From positions 992,001-1,056,000 of the forward strand of contig JAFS01000002.1 in the NCBI GenBank assembly GCA_000526255.1: a DNA stretch of 64,000 nt, given 5' to 3'. The translations under genes and the position numbers were made by a program. The notes beneath the pieces were generated by a model. That model worked only from the letters and a program-made list of their open reading frames with translations, did not search any database and was not told where the DNA came from. The DNA comes from Verrucomicrobia bacterium LP2A (GTDB lineage Bacteria; Verrucomicrobiota; Verrucomicrobiia; Methylacidiphilales; Methylacidiphilaceae). Shown here piece by piece: positions 18,882 to 27,011 of the stretch (positions are counted from its first letter, which is position 1; each line of letters begins with the position of its first letter).

Positions 18882-20452
18882 GCCTCCCTCCCGGTGTTGA
18901 GCACGGTGATTCCCCGAAAGCGGGCGGGCACGACGCCGTGAGAGACGGGCGCCGATTGGACCGGTTGGCCCTTGCCGCAGGAGAGCGTCCCGCCGAGCCA
19001 GTATTCCTTCGCTCCGCCGATCCCGTCGCACGCGTTCCAGAACGGAACCGTGGTCCCCTGGTAGGCGACGTCCCGAAGCATCTCTCCGAGCTTCCCCTTC
19101 CTGATTTCGTAGAAGAGCTGCCCGCCGAACTGAAAGTTCCTGCGCTGCTGGTCGATGCTCCAGCTTCCGTCGCCCACGACGTAGACTCCCTCGTCGACGC
19201 CGGAGATCAACTCCTCGACGGAAATGTCCTGCTCGGATGGCTGCAGGGAGATGTTCGGCATGCGCTGGATCGGAAAGTAGGCGTGTCCTTCGGCGAAGGA
19301 GCAGGCGTTGGAATGGGGCAGCCCGATCCACTGGGACTGGCCGATCGCCATTTGGAAGTTCTCGAACCGGCCGTGGGAGAGGATGGGGAAACGGGCGTAG
19401 CGCGCAGGCATCCCGTCGTCGTCATACGCTGCGGTGGCGAGTCCTCCCGGTTGATCGCGGTCGGCCATCACCGTCACGAGCTCGCTGGCGAACGGCAAGC
19501 GCCCCCGATCGGCGGGGGTGACGAAGGTCGTGCCCGCGAAACCCGCCTCATAGCCGAAGGCCCGGTCGAGCTCTGTTGAATGGCCGACGGTCTCGTGAAG
19601 GGTAAGCCAGAGGTTGGTCGGATGGAGTACCAGATCTAGCCTGCCTGCAGCCACGGGCTTGGCCTTGAGCTTTCGCTGCGCGTCTTCCGCCGCCTGCCGA
19701 GCTTCCCGCTGCCAATCCTGCGAGCGGATGTATTCGTACCCGGCCGCCCGAGGCGGGAAAAAACTGGAGCGGTTGGCGAACCGCCCCGAGGCGGGATCGG
19801 TCGCGGTGACGGTGAGCCGCGGATAGGTCCGGAAAAAAAGCTGTTCGAGGAAGGAGCCGGCGCTCGATGCGAAGAACTTCTCCTGCCGGACGAAGAGGAA
19901 GAAGCTGTGGGCGAAAGAAGCGCCCGCCGCCTTCGCCTCGGCATTGATTCCGAGGAGCTGCTCCGCCTTTCGGTCGAGCGGGACAGCGAAAGGATCCTGC
20001 TCGATCGGCACCAGCCAGCGGTCGACCTTTGGCTCGACCCGCTCGATCTCGACCGGCCTTGTCGCAAGCGGGCGGTTGGCCTTGGCCATTTCCACTGCAC
20101 TCCGTGCGCAATGGCTCGCGTGCGCCGGGTCGAGCACGCTCGCCGAGCTGAATCCCCAGACTCCGTTCACCAGGACACGCACGCCAAGGCCGCTGCTCGT
20201 CGATACCTCGACATTCTCGATCCGCTCCTCGCGAGCCGAGAGCAGCTCGGATTCGGAAAAGAGGACACGAAGATCGGCGTATCCCGCTCCCGCGGAGCGG
20301 GCCGCGGAGAGAGCGGCTTCCGCGAGGCGGGCGGCTGCTTCCCGCCGGGAAGACGGGGTTTCGGATGCCGCGGCGGCGGTCGCCAGCGGTCCTCCTCCTC
20401 CGAGGAAGCTTGCGGCCAGGCTCTGGAGGAATCTTCTGCGGGAGATGCTCAT
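18878..20452 (-). CDS. tldD: TldD-type metalloprotease with twin-arginine signal peptide
   Basis: A 524-residue zinc protease of the TldD family. The metal motif HETVGH lies near residue 290. The N-terminus, residues 1-30, is a textbook Tat signal: SRRRFLQSLA followed by a hydrophobic stretch and an Ala-rich cleavage region (ATAAAA). Classical TldD of enterobacteria is cytosolic, so export is notable. PmbA follows with an ATGA overlap but has no signal, so either PmbA rides along with folded TldD through the Tat channel or the two do not pair as expected. The mobile element next to it begins about 50 bases upstream of this start. Confidence 0.87.
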   Translation of the reverse strand: MSISRRRFLQSLAASFLGGGGPLATAAAASETPSSRREAAARLAEAALSAARSAGAGYADLRVLFSESELLSAREERIENVEVSTSSGLGVRVLVNGVWGFSSASVLDPAHASHCARSAVEMAKANRPLATRPVEIERVEPKVDRWLVPIEQDPFAVPLDRKAEQLLGINAEAKAAGASFAHSFFLFVRQEKFFASSAGSFLEQLFFRTYPRLTVTATDPASGRFANRSSFFPPRAAGYEYIRSQDWQREARQAAEDAQRKLKAKPVAAGRLDLVLHPTNLWLTLHETVGHSTELDRAFGYEAGFAGTTFVTPADRGRLPFASELVTVMADRDQPGGLATAAYDDDGMPARYARFPILSHGRFENFQMAIGQSQWIGLPHSNACSFAEGHAYFPIQRMPNISLQPSEQDISVEELISGVDEGVYVVGDGSWSIDQQRRNFQFGGQLFYEIRKGKLGEMLRDVAYQGTTVPFWNACDGIGGAKEYWLGGTLSCGKGQPVQSAPVSHGVVPARFRGITVLNTGREA

Positions 20453-20631
20453 ATCCAGCCGTCCGCGCTCGCGAACACCTCATAACTAACAGGCGCTGCC
20501 GGGCTGCGGCAAGGGCGGGGAATCGGCAGCGCCGACCTGCGGCGAAAAAGGCTGCCATCGTCTACCAGCGTGATAAAAGAAAGCGGGCCTATCGGCTTGA
20601 CGCAGACCGCCACAATCCCTAGATTCTGATC

Positions 20632-21579
20632 ATGACCGACACCGCCCTCACGCTCCGCGCCTTCCACGATCTCTTCCCGGACGAGAACGCCGCGCGGGCG
20701 TGGTTTGAGCGGGCCCGCTGGCCGGACGGCCCGATCTGCCCGGTGTGCGGATGCGTGGACCACGCCTGCTGGCTGCGGACGATCCGCCGCTGGCAATGCA
20801 CCGCCTGCCACCGACAGTTCTCGGTCACCGCTGGCACGCCGATGCACCGCACCCACCTGCCGATGCTCACCTGGGCGCAGGCCATCTACCAGATCGTCGC
20901 GTCGAGCAAGGGCATCTCCGCCGTGAAGCTCTCGGAGATGCTGGGCGTATCCTACCAGACGGCGTGGCACCTCGGCCACCGCATCCGCGCCATGATGGCC
21001 GAGGATAGCCCATTGCTGTCCAACATCGTCGAGATCGACAAGACCCATGCCGGAGCGCCGCCGCGCAAGCGCGCCAAGCCGGAACGCGCGGACGACGACT
21101 GCGACCCGCCTCCGCCCAACCCCGAGGGGCGCGGCACCAAACGTCCGCTGCTGCTGGTCGCCGCAGAGCGCGGCGGCGAGGTGGCAACCAAGGTCATTCC
21201 GACCCACGGCAAGGCCGCCGTCGCCGAGGCGCTGGACGGCGTGCTCTCTGCCGATGCGCGGGCGATGACCGATGGTCTCCCGGCCTACAGTCACCTGGGC
21301 GCGGAACGAACCCACTTGTCCGTCAACCAGAGCCAGCGGGAGTACGCCCGCACCGACTCCGCGACCGGCCACCGCGTCGAATCCTTCAGCGGGTTCCTGG
21401 GACGCGCGGTGGTCGGCGCCTTCCACTTCGTCTCGCCCAAGCATCTCGGACGCTACGCTGGCGAAGCCGCCTTCCGTTGGAACCGCAAGGCCGACGCCTG
21501 CCTGGAGCGCATGGCCCTGCTCGTCCGGGGCGGCGTTGGGCGCACGCTGCCTTACCGCTTTCTCACGGGAACCGCCTGA
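20632..21579 (+). CDS. IS1595-family (ISXO2-like) DDE transposase
   Basis: A 315-residue transposase. The N-terminal zinc-finger region has CPVCGC and CTAC (residues 34-67), as in the ISXO2-like group. The DDE core follows. EIDKTH near residue 131 holds the first Asp, where most relatives have EIDETY or VDETY. MTDGLPAY near residue 213 holds the second, and HRVESFSGFLGR near residue 248 the final acid and helix. The C-terminal FVSPKHLGRYAGEAAFRWN block is typical of the family. It begins about 130 bases inside the left repeat. The last base of its stop is shared with the first base of the following ATG, so the two proteins are translationally coupled. Confidence 0.88.
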   Translation: MTDTALTLRAFHDLFPDENAARAWFERARWPDGPICPVCGCVDHACWLRTIRRWQCTACHRQFSVTAGTPMHRTHLPMLTWAQAIYQIVASSKGISAVKLSEMLGVSYQTAWHLGHRIRAMMAEDSPLLSNIVEIDKTHAGAPPRKRAKPERADDDCDPPPPNPEGRGTKRPLLLVAAERGGEVATKVIPTHGKAAVAEALDGVLSADARAMTDGLPAYSHLGAERTHLSVNQSQREYARTDSATGHRVESFSGFLGRAVVGAFHFVSPKHLGRYAGEAAFRWNRKADACLERMALLVRGGVGRTLPYRFLTGTA

Positions 21580-23141
21580 TGGCCCGCACCAAGCCCGAGC
21601 ATCCGCCCGTCCATCGGACCGACCTGCTGCCGTCGAACCTGACGGCCAGCAAAGAGGCGGCGGTGCGCGCGCTGCTCAGAGCCTACCGCCGGGGCGCGGT
21701 GCTGCTGGGCCGGGAAGAGTGGCGGCTCTTCTTCGAGACGGGCCGCTTTGACAAGAACCACGACCTGGACAAGGTCACCTTCGCCGCCGTCATCGGCGCG
21801 GCCAACCGCGTCCAGATGGCCCGCTGGCAGGTCGTCGGGCAGCTCCAGGGCTGGATCCGCAACCGGGCCAATGAGTTTCGAGACATGGTCAACCACAGCA
21901 CGCTGGCACCCGCCACCAAGCAGATACTCCACGCCATCAACGGCCTGGGCGCGTGGTTCCGGCGCAGCGAGGTGGAGAGGAGAGACACGGGCGAGGTGAT
22001 TCCCGTTTCCGTGCGACGGCTGGCGCGCGCCATGATGCGCCACTGCATGGCGCGGCATCGCCGCCCGGACCTCTCGCGCATCTCCATGCGCCTCGACCAC
22101 CGCGCGGGGAGCATCGCCCGCCCCATCCAGGCGACGCAGGGCGGCAGGGTCGGCTGGTGGGTGAGCCTCTCCACGCTCGAGAAGGGGCGCAAGATCGCCA
22201 TCCCGCTGCTCACCTACGACTACCATGCCAAGCGTCCTGGCCGCGTGACCAACGGCATCCAGGTGAACGAGCGCGAGGGTCGTCTGAGCTTCGGCGTGGT
22301 GACCGACATGGGCGAGGTCTGCGCCAAAAGCCGCGCCGACTACGACGGCCACGGCGCGCTGGCGCTTGATTTTGGGCTGTCCACGCTCTTGGCCACATCC
22401 GACGGCCGGCTGCTCGGCCAGGGCTGGCTGAAGTGGCTCAAGCGGTACGACGCGCTGCTTGCCTTGATCGCGGCCAGCCAGCAGCGTGCCGGACTCAGGC
22501 CACGCGAGAGCCAGCGGTATCGGGCGCTGGTGGAGGACGTGCGCGGCTTCCTTCGCACCGAGGTCGGCCGCGTGCTCAACCGCCTTGTCGAGCAGGGCAA
22601 GCCCAAGGAGTTGGTGCTGGAGCGGCTCGACTTCCGCCACTCCGACCTGTCGAAGCGGCTCAACGCGATCCTGCGCAACTGCGGACGCTCGATCGTCCAG
22701 GAGAAGTTGCGCGACCTGGAGGAGCGGTTCGGAATCCCCTCCGCCGAGGTCAACGCCGCATACACCTCTCAGGCATGTTCCGGTTGCGGCTATGTGGACA
22801 AGCGGAACCGCCGCGACCAGAAGACCTTCGTCTGCCTTTGGTGCGGTCACCAAATGCACGCCGACCTCAATGCGGCGGCCAACATCGAAGCGCGCCGTGC
22901 GCGCCCCAATGGTTGGCTCTTCCAGGGGAAGGCTGCGGTCCTTGCCGAGCTCGTGCGCGAGTTCGGGGAGCGACCTGTCCGGGCGCTGGGCCTGGGCAGA
23001 ACCGGGAGCCGGGGTGCCCCCGCCGACCCACGATCAACCAATCCCTACTTCGGTGGAGTGCCGTTGCCCGTGGTGAGGTCATCCGAACGCCGCGAGGCGT
23101 CCATGAAATCGCCCGATGCTCCAGCCCTTGTGGCTGCCTGA
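21579..23141 (+). CDS. tnpB: TnpB-type RuvC endonuclease linked to a DDE transposase
   Basis: A 520-residue protein, longer than the usual 370-450 of TnpB. The three RuvC acids are Asp264 (ALDFG), Glu348 (VLERLDF) and Asp429 (HADLNAA), and the zinc ribbon is Cys400, Cys403, Cys419 and Cys422 between the second and third. All catalytic and metal residues are present, so it is probably an active RNA-guided nuclease, an inference from characterised TnpB proteins such as that of ISDra2. About 230 residues precede the first RuvC Asp, more than in the second TnpB here (190). The last 80 residues after the RuvC core are Arg- and Pro-rich and probably double as guide-RNA scaffold. It overlaps the stop of the IS1595-type transposase, not a Y1 or serine transposase. 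Confidence 0.85.
   Translation: MARTKPEHPPVHRTDLLPSNLTASKEAAVRALLRAYRRGAVLLGREEWRLFFETGRFDKNHDLDKVTFAAVIGAANRVQMARWQVVGQLQGWIRNRANEFRDMVNHSTLAPATKQILHAINGLGAWFRRSEVERRDTGEVIPVSVRRLARAMMRHCMARHRRPDLSRISMRLDHRAGSIARPIQATQGGRVGWWVSLSTLEKGRKIAIPLLTYDYHAKRPGRVTNGIQVNEREGRLSFGVVTDMGEVCAKSRADYDGHGALALDFGLSTLLATSDGRLLGQGWLKWLKRYDALLALIAASQQRAGLRPRESQRYRALVEDVRGFLRTEVGRVLNRLVEQGKPKELVLERLDFRHSDLSKRLNAILRNCGRSIVQEKLRDLEERFGIPSAEVNAAYTSQACSGCGYVDKRNRRDQKTFVCLWCGHQMHADLNAAANIEARRARPNGWLFQGKAAVLAELVREFGERPVRALGLGRTGSRGAPADPRSTNPYFGGVPLPVVRSSERREASMKSPDAPALVAA
22930..23138 (+). ncRNA. Candidate guide (omega/reRNA) scaffold at tnpB 3' end
   Basis: In known TnpB systems a structured RNA is made from the 3' end of the gene and the element end, and the flanking DNA supplies the guide. 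Here that stretch is predicted to fold: ACGCC-GCGA-GGCGT at 23087-23100 is a perfect stem with a GNRA tetraloop, and a CGGGG/CCCCG stem lies near 23012-23025. The protein tail from this stretch is low in order, consistent with RNA-driven selection. If right, the RNA would end at 23138 and the guide would be read from TGAGTCAATGCGATAG onward. This is inference, supported by position and stems only. Confidence 0.4.
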
Positions 23142-23183
23142 GTCAATGCGATAGTACCCAAAGGGAGAGAGGGGAGAGAAAAA

Positions 23184-24449
23184 ATGAATGCCGACGCGGA
23201 AGCCTGGCTGGCGGAGCATGAGGGAGAGCTCTGCGCCTTTCTGGGCGAGATCGTCCGCATTCCCACCGTGAATCCCCCAGGAGAGCACTATACGGATCTG
23301 GTAGAGCGATTGGAAGCCAAGCTCCGGGAGATCGGTCTCTCCACCGAGATTTTGACCGTCCCGCACGATCGCGCCGTCGGGGTTCTCCCGCCGGGATCGG
23401 CAGACCTCCCCCGGCATAATCTGGTCGGGAGATGGGAGGTTGGCGGGGAGAAGACCGTTCAGCTCAACTCCCATTACGACGTCGTTCCGGCAGCGGGAAG
23501 ATGGAAGCACGGTCCATTTTCGGGAGAGCGCGACGGAGAATGGATCTTCGGCCGGGGGACCGCCGACATGAAAGGGTCTCTGGTTGCGAGCCTCTTCGCA
23601 GTCGAGGCTCTGCGGAGGACCGGCACGGTGCCTCGGGTAAACGTGGAGCTCGCTTTTGTCGCGGATGAGGAGATTGGCGGGGAGCTTGGCACCGGGTACC
23701 TCGTAACCCATCAGGGGAAGACTCCCGATTTTGCCATTGTCTGCGAAGGCGGCGCCGCGGGAAAGATCGGCATCGGCCATAACGGGATCGTTCAGCTCGA
23801 AGTGACCGTTCTCGGCAAAGGGGGCCATTCGGCCTATCCGAGTCGGACCGTGAATGCCTTCGAGCAGATGATCGCGCTCGTTTCTCGCCTCGAGCCGGAG
23901 CTCAAGCAGACGATCGCCGATCCCCGCAGGCGCTTCGCAACCCCGTCCGGCGAGGATCTGGAACCGGTGGTCAACTTGGGAGGGGTCTTCGGGCCGGGCA
24001 AGGCGGCAAAGGTGAATATCATTCCGGGCGAGGCCTTCTTTACGATCGATCGGAGGCTGACTCCCGTCGAGCGGGTGCCCTCGGTCGAGCAGGAGCTGCG
24101 GCAGATGGTCCAGTCGGCTGCGTCGAAAAGCCGGGTAGGGATACGGGTCCGAACCATTCAAGCGACGGCCCCGTGCGCGCTCTCGCCCCGTGCTTCGCTG
24201 CCCCAAGCGTTCCGAAGGGCGGTGGAAGGGGTGCGGGGCGGGCGCGCTCGCTTCACCGTGAATCGCGGAGCCACCGACATGCACTACTACGCGCGAAAAC
24301 GGGGGATTGACACCGTCGGTTACGGGGTCGACGGGAAGAATATCCACGCGGTCGAGGAAAGGATTCCGGTCAAGGACTTGGTGACCACCGCCCGAGTCTA
24401 TGCTCGCTTCCTACGCGATTTCACGCCGGAGGCCCGGAAGGGCCGCTAG
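23184..24449 (+). CDS. M20-family metallopeptidase (ArgE/DapE/ACY1-like)
   Basis: A 421-residue zinc hydrolase. The first metal block LNSHYDVVPA is near residue 94 (His and Asp ligands). GRGTADMKG near residue 120 holds the bridging Asp, and the DEEIGG acid pair is near residue 157. A dimerisation lid lies at about 195-320 and the last metal His is in the DGKNIHAVEER block near residue 390. Family members deacylate N-acyl amino acids or succinyl-diaminopimelate. The lack of a nearby lysine or arginine operon leaves the substrate open. A strong GGAGAG lies before the ATG. The mobile element ends only 45 bases upstream, so the original promoter may have been displaced. Confidence 0.85.
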   Translation: MNADAEAWLAEHEGELCAFLGEIVRIPTVNPPGEHYTDLVERLEAKLREIGLSTEILTVPHDRAVGVLPPGSADLPRHNLVGRWEVGGEKTVQLNSHYDVVPAAGRWKHGPFSGERDGEWIFGRGTADMKGSLVASLFAVEALRRTGTVPRVNVELAFVADEEIGGELGTGYLVTHQGKTPDFAIVCEGGAAGKIGIGHNGIVQLEVTVLGKGGHSAYPSRTVNAFEQMIALVSRLEPELKQTIADPRRRFATPSGEDLEPVVNLGGVFGPGKAAKVNIIPGEAFFTIDRRLTPVERVPSVEQELRQMVQSAASKSRVGIRVRTIQATAPCALSPRASLPQAFRRAVEGVRGGRARFTVNRGATDMHYYARKRGIDTVGYGVDGKNIHAVEERIPVKDLVTTARVYARFLRDFTPEARKGR

Positions 24450-24541
24450 GCATACGGGAGAGCCGCTCCCGAAGCCGGGCGACGGCCCGGCGGGATCGGC
24501 CCGGTTCGGTTCCTGTTGGCAGCCGCAGAGCGCATCCCCGC

Positions 24542-25144
24542 ATGAGAGCTCCGCACTCCCTCATCGTCTTTCTGCTCCTGGGGTCGGCCTCCATGATCGG
24601 CCTGCCTCGCCTCTACCCGCAGCAGCATCCCTTCGAAGCGGGTGTGGGCGTGGTCTATGCGCCGGGACACGCCTTCATCCTCAAGGCCCCCGACGGCTGG
24701 ATTCTCGATCGAGAGTCCCGTGGTAGTGCGTGCCCGGAGCCTGTCTTTTACCCGGTCGGCTTCACCGCAAAGGATTCCCCGGTTCTTATCTGGGCGGGTT
24801 CGATGCGCAGCGAGCCCGGCGGACGCGACCGCATCCGAGAGGTCTTGGAGGAGAGAGAGCGCTCTCTCTCGCCGCTACGCGGAGCAGGGGTCAAGGCCGA
24901 TCGCCTGGACGAGTGGCGAGTGGGAAAAAAAGGAGTCCGCGCGGAAATCTACACCTTCGTCTCGGAGCCGGGAGGAGATCCACTCTTGGAGAGGATCGGT
25001 TGTTTTCCAACTGCCACCTCGATCGACTATGTCGTGCTTCAGGCGAAGGAGAGGGCCTTTTATGAAAGGTCGCTCGCCGCCTTTGCTTCGATCGTGAAGT
25101 CCTACATTCCCTTCCAAGGCGGTCCGGTTTATATCCCTCGATGA
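24542..25144 (+). CDS. Secreted protein of unknown function
   Basis: A 200-residue protein whose first 20-25 residues (MRAPHSLIVFLLLGSASM, then GLP) look like a signal peptide or a short N-anchor. The rest is mixed alpha/beta with one Cys in the GSACPEP block and one in a GCFP block, which could form a disulfide. No catalytic motif or family match is recognised. It lies between the M20 peptidase and the kinase-MurQ fusion, with gaps of about 90 bases on each side, and a role in the envelope is possible from the signal only. Confidence 0.65.
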   Translation: MRAPHSLIVFLLLGSASMIGLPRLYPQQHPFEAGVGVVYAPGHAFILKAPDGWILDRESRGSACPEPVFYPVGFTAKDSPVLIWAGSMRSEPGGRDRIREVLEERERSLSPLRGAGVKADRLDEWRVGKKGVRAEIYTFVSEPGGDPLLERIGCFPTATSIDYVVLQAKERAFYERSLAAFASIVKSYIPFQGGPVYIPR

Positions 25145-25225
25145 GCCTTGGGTGAAGCACCGGAGTCGGCTGAAGCGCGAAACAGGGACGATGGGCTCGG
25201 GCATCAAAGGAAAGGGAAGCGGCCT

Positions 25226-26992
25226 GTGGGCACTACGCTAGGCATTGAAGGAGGGGGAACCAAGACGACTTGGGCGGTTCTCGATCCGGAAGGAGCGGTT
25301 CGCGCGCAAGGGTTGGCCGGCCCGGGGAATGTCAGCCTGCTTCGGGACGAGGAGATCCGGAAGCTGCTTGTGGGAATCCGCTTGTCGGTCGGAGGCGAGG
25401 TCGACTCCATCGGAGCCGCTTTTGCCGGCTGCCGCCTGCCCGAGCAGCGGCAGCGGATCGCCGAGATGCTCCGGGGCTTGTGGCCGACGGCGGTGCGCGC
25501 CGTGGTCGCCGAAGACACCCGCTCGGCCTTTGCGGGCGCCTTCGGCTCCGGCGAAGGAATCGTCGTCATCGCCGGCACGGGCTCGAACGTCCAGGGGTAT
25601 CGGGAAGGACGGTGGGCGCGGGCTGGCGGCTGGGGCCACATTTTGGGAGATCCCGGCAGCGCCTACGACTTGGCACATATCGGTCTCCAGCGCGTCTACG
25701 ACGCCTTTGATGCCACCGGGGGCGTCGTTTCGCTGGGAGTCTCCTTCCTGCAATGGACTGGCCAGAACAGTCTCGAGGAGCTCTTTGCCTACGTTCTCCG
25801 CGATCCCTCGAAGGATCGGATCGCAGCCCTCGCTCCCTGCATCCTGGACAAGGCGGCGTCTCGCGATCCGCTCGCCGTCGATATCGTGCGATCCCGTTCA
25901 AGCCTCCTTGCGGAGCAGGTGAGGCTTGTCGCGAAAAAGCTCGGGCTCGACCGACCCAGGATCGCCTTGGTCGGAGGGCTCTTCGAGCACAACGAGGCCT
26001 ACGTGACGCTCTTCGGCGATGAAGTGCGGTCCCACCTGTCGGTGAGCGAAATATTCGTCTCCCGCGTCCCGGGAACCTTGGGCGCCGCCCGGCTGGCCGA
26101 CGAGGCGCTCCTGGCCCCCCGGACGGTTGAGCCGGAGTCGCGCCTGACCCTCTCGCGCGAGATCGCGGCTTCGCTCGAGGGCGCGCTCACCGAGGAGAGG
26201 AACCCTCGTTCCCGCTTTCTCGAACGGAAAACGGTATCGGAGCTCGTCGAGCTCTTTCTCTCGGAAGAGAAGCTCGTAGAGCGGGCTCTCCGAGATCGGC
26301 AAGAGGCGATCGCGGCTGTGGCCGCAGCGGTGGCGGCGGCCTTGCAGGAGGGAAACCGGCTTTTCTACGTCGGCGCCGGAACCAGTGGGCGATTGGGGGC
26401 CCTCGATGCGAGCGAGATGCCGCCCACCTTCGGGGTCCCCGCCGATCTCGTGCAGGCAATCATGGCCGGGGGATCCGAGGCATTCTTCCGGAGCCAAGAA
26501 GGGGCAGAGGATGATCGTGGGGCGGGTGCGCGCAGCGTGATCGAGCGAGGCGTTCGGACGGGAGACGCCCTTTGCGGGATCACCGCGAGCGGTCGAACCC
26601 CGTTCGTCTTAGGCGCGCTCGAGCAGGCGGCCGCAATCGGCGCCCTGCCGATCCTTCTGAGCTGTAACCCTAGGCGTTCTCCCGTTCCCTTCGTCCGCTT
26701 CTCGATCGACCTGCCCACTGGGCCGGAGATCGTCGCTGGCTCGACCCGCCTCAAGGCCGGGACGGCGACGAAGCTCGTGCTCAACCTGCTTTCGACCATC
26801 GCGATGATCCAGACCGGGCGAGTCCGGGATAATCGGATGATCAACGTGCAGCCGAAGAGCGAAAAGCTCCGCTATCGCGCTCTCCGTCTTGTGATGGAGG
26901 TGGTCCCCTGCGGCGAGGAGGAGGCCCTGAGGCGCTTAGAGTGTACGGGTTGGGGGGTGGCTGCGGCGATCGACCTCCCGAAACCGCTCTGA
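25226..26992 (+). CDS. murQ: Fused BadF/BadG-type sugar kinase and MurQ etherase
   Basis: A 588-residue fusion. Residues 1 to about 300 are an ASKHA kinase of the N-acetylglucosamine/N-acetylmuramate type: GIEGGGTKTTWAV at the start is the phosphate-1 loop, EDTRSAF and VVIAGTGSN are the adenosine blocks. Residues about 320-588 are MurQ, with GAGTSGRLGALDASE (from residue 383) and the catalytic Glu in the SEAFF region. MurQ cleaves the lactyl ether of MurNAc-6-phosphate to give GlcNAc-6-phosphate. A fused kinase would phosphorylate MurNAc first, so one protein could do two successive peptidoglycan-recycling steps. I chose the GTG at 25226 with AAGGGAAGC upstream; a TTG at 25148 is less likely. 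Kinase specificity (MurNAc or GlcNAc) is inferred. Confidence 0.85.
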   Translation: MGTTLGIEGGGTKTTWAVLDPEGAVRAQGLAGPGNVSLLRDEEIRKLLVGIRLSVGGEVDSIGAAFAGCRLPEQRQRIAEMLRGLWPTAVRAVVAEDTRSAFAGAFGSGEGIVVIAGTGSNVQGYREGRWARAGGWGHILGDPGSAYDLAHIGLQRVYDAFDATGGVVSLGVSFLQWTGQNSLEELFAYVLRDPSKDRIAALAPCILDKAASRDPLAVDIVRSRSSLLAEQVRLVAKKLGLDRPRIALVGGLFEHNEAYVTLFGDEVRSHLSVSEIFVSRVPGTLGAARLADEALLAPRTVEPESRLTLSREIAASLEGALTEERNPRSRFLERKTVSELVELFLSEEKLVERALRDRQEAIAAVAAAVAAALQEGNRLFYVGAGTSGRLGALDASEMPPTFGVPADLVQAIMAGGSEAFFRSQEGAEDDRGAGARSVIERGVRTGDALCGITASGRTPFVLGALEQAAAIGALPILLSCNPRRSPVPFVRFSIDLPTGPEIVAGSTRLKAGTATKLVLNLLSTIAMIQTGRVRDNRMINVQPKSEKLRYRALRLVMEVVPCGEEEALRRLECTGWGVAAAIDLPKPL

Positions 26993-27011
26993 AGTGGAAG
27001 AGGCGGTCGGA

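Larger units (their letters stand above)
20502..23138 (+). mobile_element. Putative IS1595-family element carrying a TnpB-type nuclease gene
   Basis: The candidate terminal repeats are at 20502-20529 on the left and at 23110-23138, read on the opposite strand, on the right. Both start GGC, share CAAGGGC at the same offset and a nearby ATCGG: about 20 matches in 29 aligned columns with one gap. They enclose two genes, a DDE transposase and a TnpB-like nuclease, joined by a 1-base start/stop overlap. The right end falls exactly at the nuclease stop. I see no 8-bp target duplication (CGCTGCCG left, TGAGTCAA right), so the ends are unsure or the copy is old. Both proteins have intact catalytic residues. 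The element sits between the tldD start and an M20 peptidase gene. Confidence 0.6.

Noticed and set aside
20494-23146. 8-bp target-site duplication for the IS1595-like element
   Set aside because: The bases flanking the candidate repeats (CGCTGCCG and TGAGTCAA) do not match, and shifting the ends by several bases gave no match either.
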